DNA of 12,174 nucleotides from Polyrhizophydium stewartii (GCA_027604665.1 JADGIZ010000532.1:1-12174), one strand, 5' to 3'; counted from the stretch's first letter, positions 1 to 9,504 are shown. Notes: generated by a model not told the origin, from the sequence alone. Made by a program: numbers and translations.

Positions 1-286
1 CCGCCCCAACGGCCGCAGCCGGCCCCGGCTCGCCCGCCCGCTGCCCGCCGCAGCGGTAGATGCACGCATCTTGCCCGCACGGGCCCGTCCGACTGCGGCC
101 CGCGCCGGCCTGCCCGTCCGGCCGCCTCGCCGCCGCCTCGTCGGCTCAGAGGCGTTTTGGGGGTCGCTGCCGTTGTGTCCCTGCCACGAGGGGTCCACGC
201 CAGCCGCCGGCCTGCGTCCTCCGGACCGCAGCCACAGTCGCCGCTTCGCATGTCACCCGGCCGCGCGCAGCCTGCTGATCCGGTCC
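1..286. other. Upstream flank; no supported gene
   Basis: This GC-rich stretch precedes the first usable in-frame ATG of the Furry-like gene. It is open in several frames, but none of the translations looks like a protein I recognise. It could be promoter, 5' UTR, or an upstream exon whose intron ends at one of two acceptor-like CAGs at about 334-336 and 346-348, inside what is modelled here as exon 1. Confidence 0.4.
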
Positions 287-3200
287 ATGTGCCCCCGCAT
301 CCCCACCCTCGCCGCGCCGCCATTCCCGCGGCTGCAGCTGTACGTGCAGAAGCTGCGCGAGAGCATCGACGAGATGTCGGCGATCAAGCAGAACGCCATC
401 ATGAACGAGGACTACACCACCGCCGACCAGATGCGCCTCAAGATCACGGCGCTGCAGTTCCAGCTCATGAAGATGGAGGACCAGCTCGGCGCAGACGTGC
501 TCACCAACGTCATTACCCAGTGGCAGGGCGACTTTTGCGCCGCCATCCAGTCGGGCCTCTCGAATCCCGTTCTGTTCCCCAAGGTGCGGCTCCCTGTGCC
601 CGCGCACCGGCCCAGCTGCGGGACCTCTCGCCGCTCCGGCACGGCGGCTTGCCCGCTCGCGCACGCTCACACGCCCGCGCGCTCCCGCCCAGTTCATCGG
701 CATCAACATCCTGCAGTCGCCGTTCCACATTGACTTTCTCGAGCTCGTCAAGGCCGTTCCGCGCAACTACTGCGACTCGATCATCCGCGCCATCCTGATC
801 ATCAACCCGCAGGACCTGCCAGACGCACCAAAGTCGCCGTATGGCTGGGACTTTGTGTCCAAGAAGATCCCGTCGCTGTCGCTCAAGTCGGCAGACATTG
901 TCGATGCCGTGGTGCGTGCCGCCGCCATGCCGCTGCCCGCTCCCGATCACGCAATGGCTCACGGCCCGTTCCCGAGTGCAGAAGGCCACCGTCACCCTCA
1001 TGGTTTTTGACATCATCACCGCGATCCTCGGCCTCACAAACGGGAGCGACATCCGCCGCGAGACCCACGACCTCATCCTGCGCCACGGCTTCAACTACTT
1101 CCACTTCATTGCGCAGCGCCGCATGAACCCGGACTCGGAGGGCCGCATCTTCGAAAAGATCTTCATTCGCCTCTCGGTCATCATCGGCGACGTTGCCTCG
1201 ATGGCGTGCGTGCTCGCCGCATGTGCACTTGTGCGGGACGCAACGACTGACGCTCTGCTCGTACTTGCAATGGCCCTCTGCAGGCGACGCGATCTCTACC
1301 GGTACACGGCAAGCTACCTGGACCCGGCCAAGAAGATCTCGCCCGAGGAGACGGTGCTTGTTCTCTCCTCGGTCCGCTACATCTCGGCCCGTCCGGCCAA
1401 CGAGGACGAGGCGTCGGCGCTCGTGGCGCTTATGCGCGACCTTGCTGCCTTCCACGACAAGACCCGCAAGCTGCCGCTCAGGCTCGCTGCGATCCAGGCG
1501 CTCGAGCGCCTGATGCAGTCGCTCGACTACACGGGATCCCGCGCCGCGTTCGAGGCGGCGCTCTGCTCAGAGGTGCATCCTCCGTCCCCTTTGGTTTCGC
1601 TCGCGAGCACTTGGCTGACGCAGCGACGGTGCAGATTCATGAGCTCTACAAAAAGGCCCGAAAGTGGGCCTCGAATGACGACGAGCGGCCCGCCGCGCTG
1701 CGCATCCTCGTCGCCATCCTGGTCAACTCGCGCTTCGAGTTCTTTGCCCAGAACATGGACGCCTTCCTCAACACGGATCTGTGCCCCAAGGGCAAGGTCA
1801 AGCCGCATGCATACGACAGCATCCTGCAGCTGCTGCGCGGACGCTACTACGCCGACACGCGCGAGCACTGGCGCCAGCGCGCCAACGGCACATTTGAGTT
1901 TGGCCGGTCGTACGGCAGCCTGACCCGCGCTCCCGAGGACCAGAGCCTCGGCGGCGTTGCCAACCGCCTCAACGTCATCTGCGAGCTGCTCTTCTTCCGT
2001 CGCAAGGGCATCATCCCGGACGACTCGCTGGACGTCTGCTCGGACATTGTCGTGCAGATTGCCGCGCACAAGTGAGTGCACACCGCCCTACGCCTGCGTT
2101 GTCCGCTCCAAGGCGCTCCTTGTGTGCTGACGGTGCGAGCCGCCAGCCTGCAGATCGGCCTCAAGCTCGTGTCGGAGCTCATGAACACCCAGAGCATCGA
2201 CAGCGGTCCGGACGTCTTTTTCATCGGCGTCCGTGCCCTGCGCACGATCGTCAACCCGCAGAGCGGCTTCACCACGTACGCCTTCTCGCGCAACGATCCC
2301 AACTTTGAAACCATCATCAAGGACTTCCCGTTCGAGCTCGAGATCAACTTCACGCACATCCTCAACTACATTGATCTGCAGGTCGGCCTCAACACGCTGG
2401 GCACGTCGGGCCAGGTGCTCGACCCGTCGTCGACGGCCACAACCATCAAGCAGGTCGTGCCGCTGATGGGCAACTTCACCAGCGACCAGCGTACGCAGGA
2501 GGATATCCTCGCCATGCTCTCGAGCGCCGCCGAGACCGCCAGCAATGTCGGCAGCGCGATCGACGAGGCCGCGGACAGCGTGGCGCCGCTCTCGCCCGGA
2601 GCCGGCCCCGTGCGGCCGCAGGTTGGCCTGGCGCGCACGCCGACGGCCCGCCTGATGCGCAGCTCGCTGCAGCCCGGAGGCACGCTCACGCGCGTGGTCA
2701 GCGCCGACATGTCGAGCCGCCGCGACTCGCAGTTCTCGCTGCTGGACACGTATCGCGACTCGTATCGCCGCGACTCGCAGCTGGGCCTCAGCCCTCTGGT
2801 CGTACCCACGTTCACGCAGGACGTGTCGACCAAGGAGACCAACGAAAAGGTGCTTGCGACCATCAAGCAGTGGTTCGAGGTCTGCCACGCCGAGAACAAG
2901 ATGCCCACAAAGTACATGGTCACGACGCCGCTCATCGACCAGGCGCGCATCCGCAAGCGCGCGGCGCTCAAGCTCAAGCCCGAGCAGCGCCTCGCCGTGC
3001 GTCTTCTCAAGGAGGTCATCCGCGTGCTGCCGTACATCCCCGCCCCCGAGTTCATTGGCGGCAGTCTGTTCATTGGCGCGTACCTGCTGCACCCGCTCGA
3101 CGACGTGGCGTCCGAGACGGCCGTGTCGATGCGCACCATCTTTGAAATGTACCCGCCCCTGCGCATCGGCATCATCAACGGCTTCATCAACTACCTCAAT

Positions 3201-6200
3201 AGCACCATCTTCCAGGACGACATCAGCGTGTGCACGCACATCACCTTCCTCGCGCAGATCACCAAGATCTGGGTCACCGACTTTGAGAACGCCGGCCCCG
3301 TGGTGCAGGACTCGTTCTCGCGCGTGTCGTGCAAGGTCGACGCGTACCTGCTGATTGCCCTCGGCAGGCCCTCGGTGCGCATCCGCAAGCCGGCGCTGCA
3401 GATCCTGCTGGACCTGTACACGATCCAGCAGTCGTTCGACTCGCACCAGATCACGCCGCGCGAGATGCCGCTCGCCGCCATCTTGATCCAGATGGAGACG
3501 GCCGTGTGCAAGCAGGGCGTGTACTCGTTCCTCGAGAAGAGCCTGCTCGGCCACCTGCTCTCGCCGCGCACGGCGTCGGCGCTCAGCCCGCTGACTCTGC
3601 TCGAGGTGGCGTCGAGCGACTTTTCGGTCTTGTTCCGCCACTACCTTGGCGAGCTGGCGCAGCTGTTTGTGCTCTACGGCCGCTCCAAGGCCACGCGCCA
3701 CTGCGCCAAGTTCCTGCGCATCCTGGCCCTGCCGCAGGTGCTCTCGCCGCCGGCGAACCCGAGCCCCGAGGATGCGTCGACGCACAAGTCGTACATGATG
3801 CTGCTGCTCGCGCTCTCGGGCGTCCCGCTCGTGTCCGAGATCGACTACAACCCGACTGGCGCGCTCGCAAACAGCGAAGAGACGCTGTTCCACCAGATCA
3901 AGGCGGCGCTGCCGCAGCTCATTGCCAACGACAACTTTGCCGAGGTCAAGCCCGTGCTCGAGGGCATGTTCTGCGTGCACCGCAGCGTGATCCAGATGCT
4001 CATGATCGAGCTGCAGCAGTGCTACGCCGAGGTGCGCCACAACCCGGCCAAGATCATGAACAAGCGCATCATCGACAACATCCTCTACGCCATGCGCCGC
4101 ATCTCGCAGAACCCGCGCTTTGACCAGGCGCTCGAGGACGAGCCCATCTCGCCTGTCGCGACGCTGATTGATCTCTTTGGCGAGTTCCTCGTCTATGCCG
4201 GTGCGCCGCTCAGCGACGTGGGCTTCCTCTCGACAGGCCCGGTCTGGCGCCTCAAGACGGCCATCAACTTCTGCGTCATTGCACAGCGCTTTGCCGAGTC
4301 GCTGTTCAGCGTCAAGCGCGGCATCCAGCGCCGCGTCGTCATCACGCAGGACTTTACCGAGCTCGAGGAGTTTGAGCGGCGGCTGTGGCCGGTCGAAGGC
4401 CGCCGCGCGACGCTGGCGCACATCCGCGAGTGGTACGAGATTGTGCTCGAGCTCGCGCCGTCGATGCAGGGCAACCCGGACGCGCGCAAGCCCGCCGCCC
4501 AGCGCAAGAAGCTGCTGCGCAAGGCCGGCCTCGCGGCCGAGAAGATCATGGCGCTCGGCAACATCTACGTCAACGACAGCGTGGCCAGCAACCAGCTGAC
4601 GTGGTTCACGATGCTCGAGTCCAACGGCTACCGCGTCTTCACGCCCGAGTTCCTGTACTCGTGCGACGAGGCCCTGGGCACCGTGCTTGCCAGTAGCTAC
4701 AGCACCACGGGCGTGCACTCGCAGGTCTTTTTCGAGGCCGTCTTTGAGCAGATCCTGCCGCGCCTCGACGAGAGCCCGCGCCTGCACCTGTACGGCAACA
4801 CCCGCCGCATGTCGTATGCCGAGGACTACTTTGCGAGCATGCACTCGCTGCCGCCCAAGTCGACCGGCGAGGCGGCGGCGCTCATGTACCCGGACATCCG
4901 CCGCGACGACGCCATCAAGCTGCGCCAGCACTTTGGCTCGCTGCTGTTCTTTGGCCTCTTCAACCTGCTCAACACCAGCAAGATTGTGCGCGGCCGCTCG
5001 CTCGTGTTTGTGCGCGAGCTTCTGCAGATGTTCAGCCACGACGACACGTTTGACATTGAGGCCTACTTTTCGGGCTTCACAGGCGGCTTCTACTCGGGCG
5101 TCGGCCTGGCGCTGCGGCCCAAGATCCTCGAGATCTCCAACACCACGTCGACGCTGTTTGCCGCCGACAGCGGCTCGTTCCTGTGGGAGGCGGTTCGCTG
5201 CTACCGCAGCGCGCAGAACCAAAAGACATCGAGCACGCTGATCCCGACCAAGCGGTGGGTCATGGAGCTCATTGCGCCGTGGTGCCGCTTTGCGGACTTT
5301 AGCTCGCTGTCCGACGACATTGTCAATGCCGAGTTCTTCCGCTTCCTCATGGACATTGGCTTCAGCGACGGCAGTGAGCACCAAGACTATGTGCACACGT
5401 GCTGGAGCGAGGTGGCCAAGAGCTCCGAGAACGGCTCGACCAACACGGCCGTCATGATCGACGTGGTGCTGCAGGTGTCGGCGCGGTACGAAAAGTTCCG
5501 CCCGCAGGCGCCGGCCCTGATGACGACGCTCTTCAACGTGCACCCGGACCAGGTCGCCGACGCGCTCGCGTACCACCTCTCGTCGCGCGCGTTCCCGTGG
5601 CGGCCCGACGGCGGCTCGCCGCGCCGCGCCGCGCCGCGCCACATCAAGGACTACATTGCCACGATCGAGGCCTCGCCGGCGGGCGGCATGGCGCACGTTG
5701 ACGGCCAGCTGACCAACGACTACACGCTGCTGTGCCGCACGGCCACGGTGCTGACGGCGGACCTGCTGCGCCAGAACTTCTTGGCGTTTGCGCCGCACGT
5801 GCCCGTGCTGATCAACTACGTGCTCGCGAACCTGGCGACGCGCTTGCAAGAGTTCTCGCCCGCGACCGTGATGCTGATTGGCATGATTGACGGCTTTGTC
5901 GCGTGGTGCCACGAGACCGAGAGCACCAACAAGCCCGAGTTCCGCACCGCGCTCGAGAGCGTGCGCGCGCTGATGGGCTGGTTCGAGGCGCGCGACTGCG
6001 AGCTGCTGTGGGACCTTGTGCCGCCCAGCGAGTCGGTCGTCAACCCGGTCCCCGGCGTGCCGGGCATCGACCTGTGCAACATTCTCTTGGGCATCTTTGG
6101 TCTGGTTGTGCCCTCGATCCGCATCGAGGTGGCCAAGGAGGCCGCGTTCTGGGCCGAGGAGGGCTACCTCAGCAGCGACGTGACGTCGCGCACGATCGAG

Positions 6201-7582
6201 TTCTACACGATGCTCATTGCCGATGTCAGCATGCCTGCCGAGGCGCTGCGCCCGCTCGCGAACCGCATCCTGGACCAGCTCACGGTGTTTTTGCAGCTCG
6301 AGACGGAGATGCTCTCGCTGCCGTCCAAGGCGATCGCTGCGCCACCGTCGTCGCCGTCGTCGTCTTCAGGCGCCGCGTCGCCAACCGAGCCCAAGCCGCC
6401 CGCGCCGCCGGGCTGGGACAGCCTGTCCAAGGGCAAGCTGGGCATCAAGGCCAGCTCCGAGAGCCTGATTTTTGGCATCATGAACGTGCACGGCATCCTG
6501 CTCGAGAAGTACCAGATCACGGAGCAGCTGGTGCACAACAGCCACCTGTTCTGGCCGACGCTTGGGCTGCTGCACCTGCCGCCGGCAGAGTTTAGCCAGG
6601 TGTATCTGGCCGTGATCGAGAACCTGCTCTTTTTTGTGCAGAACGCCGGGCAGGCGGGGCTTGTCTCGGAGGAGTTCCTGGACACATTCAAGAGCAGACT
6701 GGCCGACCGCTACGTCGGCCTGCAGCGCATGCTCCTCCCGGCGCTGTTCTGCAAGAACGAGCAGGTGCAGGCGCGGGCGTTTGAGTTCCTGCTGATTGCG
6801 TGGCAGCGGCTGCCCGAGGCGATTGTGGACGGCAACCCGACGGGCGTGCTGTTCACGATCCTGTACACGTCGCTGTGGATCTTTGCGCACCTGTACGACC
6901 CGGCGCTGGACCGCGAGTGCCTTGTGTCGAACACGGAGCTCTTCAAGGACATGCTGTCGATCAAGCAGCCGGGCATGTTCGAGGACGTGCACCGGTGCCT
7001 GCAGGCCGTGGTCGACTCGGCGCGCTCGGGGGCCATCATGACCAACGAGTTCTGCGATGAGCTCTTCGACCGGTGCCTGACGGACTTTATCTCGGCGTTT
7101 GTGCCCGAGTACATCAACAACATTGCCGAGTTCCTGACGCAGGCGATCATGCTCGACGGCGAGTTTGGGGCCGTGTCGCTGCGGATGGCCGCGGTGCTCT
7201 GGCGCATGACGGGCGCCCAGGGCTTCCAGAACATTGGCTCGCTGCGCAACATGATCCGTCGCCTGCCGTTCAAGATCGACAACCGCCCGGAGCTGCTGAT
7301 GCTGTACCGCACGGTGCTGCAGGACAAGTTTGAGGGGATGCCTGTCAAGGACCTTGACTTTGCGAGCCAGGGCCGCACCGAGGCGTATCCCGAGTTTGAC
7401 CCGCCTGTGGGCAGCGTCAGGTGCGCACCGCGCATGTCCGTCCTGCGGCTTTCTGCGCTGTTGTTGCTGACCCGCTGCCGATGTCGTGCGCGCACACCTG
7501 CAGGACGGCCGTGACGTGGTTCGCAAACAAGCTCGGCATCCAGGCGTCCAACCCGGTCTTCCTTGCGCTGCTGCACAAGTGA
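287..7582 (+). CDS. Furry/Mor2/Tao3/PAG1-family cell morphogenesis scaffold with UVR-like N terminus
   Basis: Seven exons: 287-583, 693-911, 982-1205, 1284-1572, 1635-2071, 2147-7420 and 7504-7582, giving 2,272 residues. Fungal Mor2/Tao3 proteins are of similar size. Furry proteins are giant ARM/HEAT scaffolds that bind and promote NDR-family kinases (Orb6, Cbk1, Tricornered) with Mob proteins in polarity and morphogenesis. I recognise the family from the order of blocks recalled from animal Furry: an FxxL(V/L)xxV block near residues 112-130, HGFNYFHF, a LCPKGKVKP block near 395, IGLKLV near 492, LLHPLDDVASETA, a KRWVMELIAPWC block near 1525, AVMIDVVLQVSARY near 1590, and a C-terminal FWPTLGLL ... 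RYVGLQRMLLPALF region at 1955-2020. Residues 22-65 form a UVR-like helical hairpin. Two disordered linkers lie at about 604-711 and 1881-1914. The start is uncertain: ATG 287 has a weak context (T at -3), and an upstream exon or the ATG at 374 is possible. All splice junctions keep frame. The family call is from memory, without a search. Confidence 0.78.
584..692 (+). other. Furry-like gene intron 1
   Basis: Donor GTGCGG and acceptor CCCAG, 109 bases, phase 0. Splicing joins the frame ending LFPK to the frame beginning FIGINIL, which continues the Furry N-terminal pattern. Without removal the frame runs into low-complexity sequence. Confidence 0.75.
912..981 (+). other. Furry-like gene intron 2
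   Basis: Donor GTGCGT and acceptor GTGCAG, 70 bases, phase 0. It joins ...DIVDAV to KATVTLMVFD and switches reading frame. Confidence 0.75.
1206..1283 (+). other. Furry-like gene intron 3 (78 bases, stopless)
   Basis: Donor GTGCGT, CTGAC branch site at 1247-1251 and acceptor CTCTGCAG. The length is a multiple of three with no in-frame stop, so the frame stays open if it is kept. I call it an intron from its signals and because joining ...GDVASMA to RRDLYRY matches the family spacing, while the 26 intervening residues do not. Confidence 0.7.
1573..1634 (+). other. Furry-like gene intron 4
   Basis: Donor GTGCAT, CTGAC at 1615-1619 and acceptor GTGCAG, 62 bases, phase 0. It joins ...ALCSE to IHELYKKARKW across a frame change. 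The intron itself looks too short for much internal structure. Confidence 0.75.
2072..2146 (+). other. Furry-like gene intron 5
   Basis: Near-ideal donor GTGAGTGC, CTGAC at 2127-2131 and acceptor GCCAG at 2146, 75 bases, phase 2. The split codon becomes AAC, giving IAAHN-LQIGLK. A competing CAG six bases further on (2151-2153) would break frame with this donor. Confidence 0.78.
2490..2812 (+). other. Disordered linker of the Furry-like protein with twin RRDSQ sites
   Basis: Residues about 604-711 are rich in Ala, Ser, Pro, Arg and Thr and separate the N-terminal repeats from the middle repeats. An identical RRDSQ occurs twice, at bases 2718-2732 (residues 680-684) and 2766-2780 (696-700). 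Each matches the basophilic R-R-x-S phosphorylation consensus. Confidence 0.6.
5621..5640 (+). repeat. (GCGCC)x4 pentanucleotide tandem repeat inside the Furry-like coding region
   Basis: Four perfect copies of a five-base unit encode an Ala/Arg/Pro patch at about residues 1647-1653. Because five is not a multiple of three, slippage by one unit would shift the frame. Confidence 0.8.
6321..6420 (+). other. Ser/Pro-rich linker before the Furry C-terminal region
   Basis: Residues about 1881-1914 contain a PSSPSSSSG run and KPPAPPG, with TCG/CCG triplet repeats in the DNA. It separates the middle ARM/HEAT region from the C-terminal block and is probably unstructured. Confidence 0.6.
7421..7503 (+). 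other. Furry-like gene intron 6
   Basis: Donor GTGCGC, CTGAC at 7467-7471 and acceptor ACCTGCAG, 83 bases, phase 2. Splicing adds a 25-residue C-terminal tail (TAVTWFANKLG...) ending at TGA 7580-7582. Reading through instead ends at 7514 with an arginine-rich, unlikely tail. Confidence 0.75.
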
Positions 7583-7975
7583 TCGTACTTTTGCACGCTC
7601 GACAACACTGTTACAACGCTACAATCAACACACGCCCTTGCTTTTCTTTCATCGCCGTTGGTCTGGCCCCCTCTCCCCGCCGACGCCTCGTTCTGTCTCC
7701 TCCTGCTCCCATCTCCCCCGCCCGACATCGCACGCCCCATTTAGGCCTAAAAAGAAAGAGTGCATTCTTCCTCGACCGAGGTCGCCGAGTTCCCCCCGCC
7801 TCTCACACCGCTCGCACCGCTCGCGCAGCCTGCGGGACGCCGGTCAGCCAGGCGCGTGCCGCCGCGCCGCTGGCCGCTCGCGGCCCGTCAGCCAGAGCGC
7901 CGTCGGCCCCGCCATCGCGTCAGCCAGCCAGATTGTCCGGCCCGGGCGCTCTTGGCGAATCAGCGGCGGGGCCAG
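7583..7975 (+). promoter_or_regulatory. Intergenic region: Furry-like 3' end and AOX promoter/5' UTR
   Basis: This stretch lies between two genes in the same direction. It begins with a relatively A/T-richer stretch that may hold the first gene's 3' UTR, though no AATAAA is present. It continues through pyrimidine-rich sequence (about 7660-7735), then an A/T-rich island at 7739-7760 and GC-rich leader sequence. No coding gene is evident. Confidence 0.45.
7740..7754 (+). promoter_or_regulatory. Palindromic A/T-rich promoter element upstream of AOX
   Basis: Bases 7740-7751 are a perfect 12-base palindrome, TTTAGGCCTAAA, overlapping CTAAAAAG (7747-7754), a TATA-like string. It stands out in a GC-rich setting about 225 bases before the AOX ATG. 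It could be a core promoter or a dimeric factor site. This is inference from composition and position only. Confidence 0.3.
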
Positions 7976-9504
7976 ATGTCCATAAAGCCGAGCCTCGCCA
8001 CCGCCGCCCCCAGCAACAACATTGCCATGATCCCGCTCCAGTCCGCCCCGCTGTCCCTGGCCGCCCCGGGCACGCGCCACGCCGCGCTGTGCGCCGGGCC
8101 TGCCGTCGCCGCCGCCGCCCGCGCCGTCGCCGCCCTGCCCGCCCGCAAGCTCACCGCGGGCCACGCCACCATCTCGCGCCCTGCCTTCAAGGCCCGCTGC
8201 CTGGCCGTCTGCGCCGCCGGTGGCAGCCTGCGCACACCGGCTCCCACCGCAGGCGCCTCGTGCCTGCGGTGGCCGTCTGCCCCGCCGCGCCCGGCCCCGG
8301 CAAGCGCGCTGCTGCTGGCGTGCCGCCGCGCCTCGTCGTCGTCGTCGTCGTCGACGACTTCGACGACTTCGACCGCTCAGCCAAGCAGCGCCGAGCCCAC
8401 GGTCGAGGACATCTCCGCAGCCGCCCGCCCCGTGCGGCCGATGCCCGTGCGCTCCGAGTTTGCCCGCGACGAGCCGCTCGACACTGCCTCGCTCGAGAAG
8501 ATCGACGTTGGCCCCGGCGTGCACCGAGTGCCCAGTAAGCACCCGCCCTCTCCACGAACACACACGCACACACACGCACACACAGACTTCACCCGCCATG
8601 GCGCACGTGCGTCGCGACTGCCGCTGACCCTGGTCGCTTCTCACCCTCTCTCGCCCCTCTCTCCATCACCCAAAGCCGGCGCGTCCGACTGGGCCGCCTA
8701 CCGCATCGTCCGCTTCCTGCGGTTCTTTGCCGACCTCTTCTTCAACAAGCGCTACGGGCATCGCGCCGTCGTGCTCGAGACGGTCGCGGCCGTGCCGGGC
8801 ATGGTCGCCGGCATGCTGCGCCATCTCACGAGCCTGCGTCTTATGGTGCGTCTGCGCATTCGCCGTCGCAGGCGCATGCATGCGTCTGATTCCCATGCTT
8901 TTTGGACGGATCTGGCTGACGCGGCGGCATCTGTTTCCCGACATGCCCCATTTGATGTTTCTTGATTTCTCTCTCGCTCTCGCTCTCTCTCTCTCGCTCT
9001 CTCTGGCGCGCGTAGCGCCACGACGGCGGCTGGATCGCGCACCTGCTGCACGAGGCAGAGAACGAGCGCATGCACCTCATGACATGGATGAAAGTGTGCA
9101 ACCCCAACATCTTTGAGCGCGCGCTGGTGGTTGCCGTGCAGGGCGTGTTCTTCAACGTGTACTTTGCGGCGTACATATTCTTCCCCAAGACGGCGCACCG
9201 GCTGGTCGGGTACCTCGAGGAGGAGGCCGTGATCTCGTACACGCACTTTTTGAACGAGATTGACGCTGGCCGGATTGCCAATGGCCCCGCGCCGCAGATC
9301 GCCAAGGACTATTGGCACCTGGCTGAGCCTGCGACGCTCCGCGATGTGGTGCTGGCTGTGCGCGCTGACGAGGCCAACCACCGCGACATGAACCATCACT
9401 TTGCCGACCGAATCGTCGTGCGCCAGGAGGACCTGCGGCTGCCTGTGACCCCCGACTCCCTCAAGCCCATTGTCCGCTTCAAGAAGCTGGACATTAAACA
9501 ATGA
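7976..9504 (+). CDS. AOX: Mitochondrial alternative oxidase (ubiquinol oxidase)
   Basis: Exons 7976-8534, 8676-8845 and 9016-9504 give 405 residues. The enzyme is a di-iron ubiquinol:oxygen oxidoreductase on the matrix face of the inner mitochondrial membrane. It bypasses complexes III and IV and is cyanide-insensitive. All four signature boxes are present: [10 protein letters not shown] (E221), NERMHLM (E260, H263), LEEEA (311-314) and RADEANH (E362, H365), so the six iron ligands appear intact. Residues 1 to about 90 are rich in Ala, Arg and Ser and lack acidic residues, as in a mitochondrial targeting peptide. Residues 120-133 are a Ser/Thr run, and the core starts near 165. The N-terminal part is longer than in many AOX proteins. 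ATG 8027 (residue 18) has a better context (G at -3) than ATG 7976 and could be the true start. The AOX signatures make the assignment near certain; targeting is inferred. Confidence 0.96.
8333..8374 (+). repeat. TCG triplet run and ACGACTTCG tandem repeat in AOX exon 1
   Basis: Seven TCG codons (8333-8353, seven serines) are followed by two copies of ACGACTTCG (8354-8371, Thr-Thr-Ser twice). The tract links the putative targeting peptide to the catalytic core and is a likely site of length polymorphism. Confidence 0.85.
8535..8675 (+). other. AOX intron 1 (141 bases, stopless)
   Basis: Donor GTAAGC, CTGAC at 8624-8628 and acceptor CAAAG, phase 1. Splicing gives HRVPTGASDW, the normal start of the AOX core. 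The intron is 47 codons long with no in-frame stop and holds an imperfect CA repeat, so retention would insert a Thr-His-rich segment without breaking the frame. Confidence 0.85.
8558..8584 (+). repeat. Imperfect (CA)n microsatellite in AOX intron 1
   Basis: CA dinucleotides interrupted twice by CG units. It lies wholly within the intron, close to the donor. Confidence 0.85.
8846..9015 (+). other. AOX intron 2
   Basis: Donor GTGCGT and acceptor GCGTAG, 170 bases, phase 0, the longest intron in the window. Splicing restores [16 protein letters not shown], matching the AOX pattern between the first two iron boxes. The 3' half holds a long CT tract. A CTGAC at 8916-8920 is far from the acceptor, so the real branch site may be nearer the tract. 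Confidence 0.9.
8968..9004 (+). repeat. (CT)n polypyrimidine microsatellite before the AOX intron 2 acceptor
   Basis: An almost uninterrupted CT tract with three G interruptions ends 11 bases before the TAG acceptor. It probably serves as the polypyrimidine tract and is a slippage-prone repeat. Confidence 0.85.

Noticed and set aside
2088..5912. A 1,274-codon open frame on the minus strand opposite the Furry-like gene
   Set aside because: Its codons align exactly with the sense codons. Antisense stops would need TTA, CTA or TCA in the sense frame, and these A-ending codons are avoided in this GC-rich gene. The translation is Arg/Val/Ala/Glu/His-rich with no recognisable fold. It is a codon-bias shadow.
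6366..7526. A 386-codon minus-strand open frame over the Furry C-terminal region
   Set aside because: Same explanation: it is a mirror frame of a GC3-biased coding region and crosses the intron 6 boundary without any sign of coding character.
7486..8538. A long plus-strand open frame across the intergenic region and AOX exon 1
   Set aside because: It is very rich in Arg, Pro and Ala, overlaps the well-supported AOX frame and has no recognisable domain.
8558..9004. CA and CT repeats considered as part of a mobile element or regulatory array
   Set aside because: Both lie inside well-supported AOX introns, have no terminal inverted repeats or target duplications, and are ordinary microsatellites or a polypyrimidine tract.
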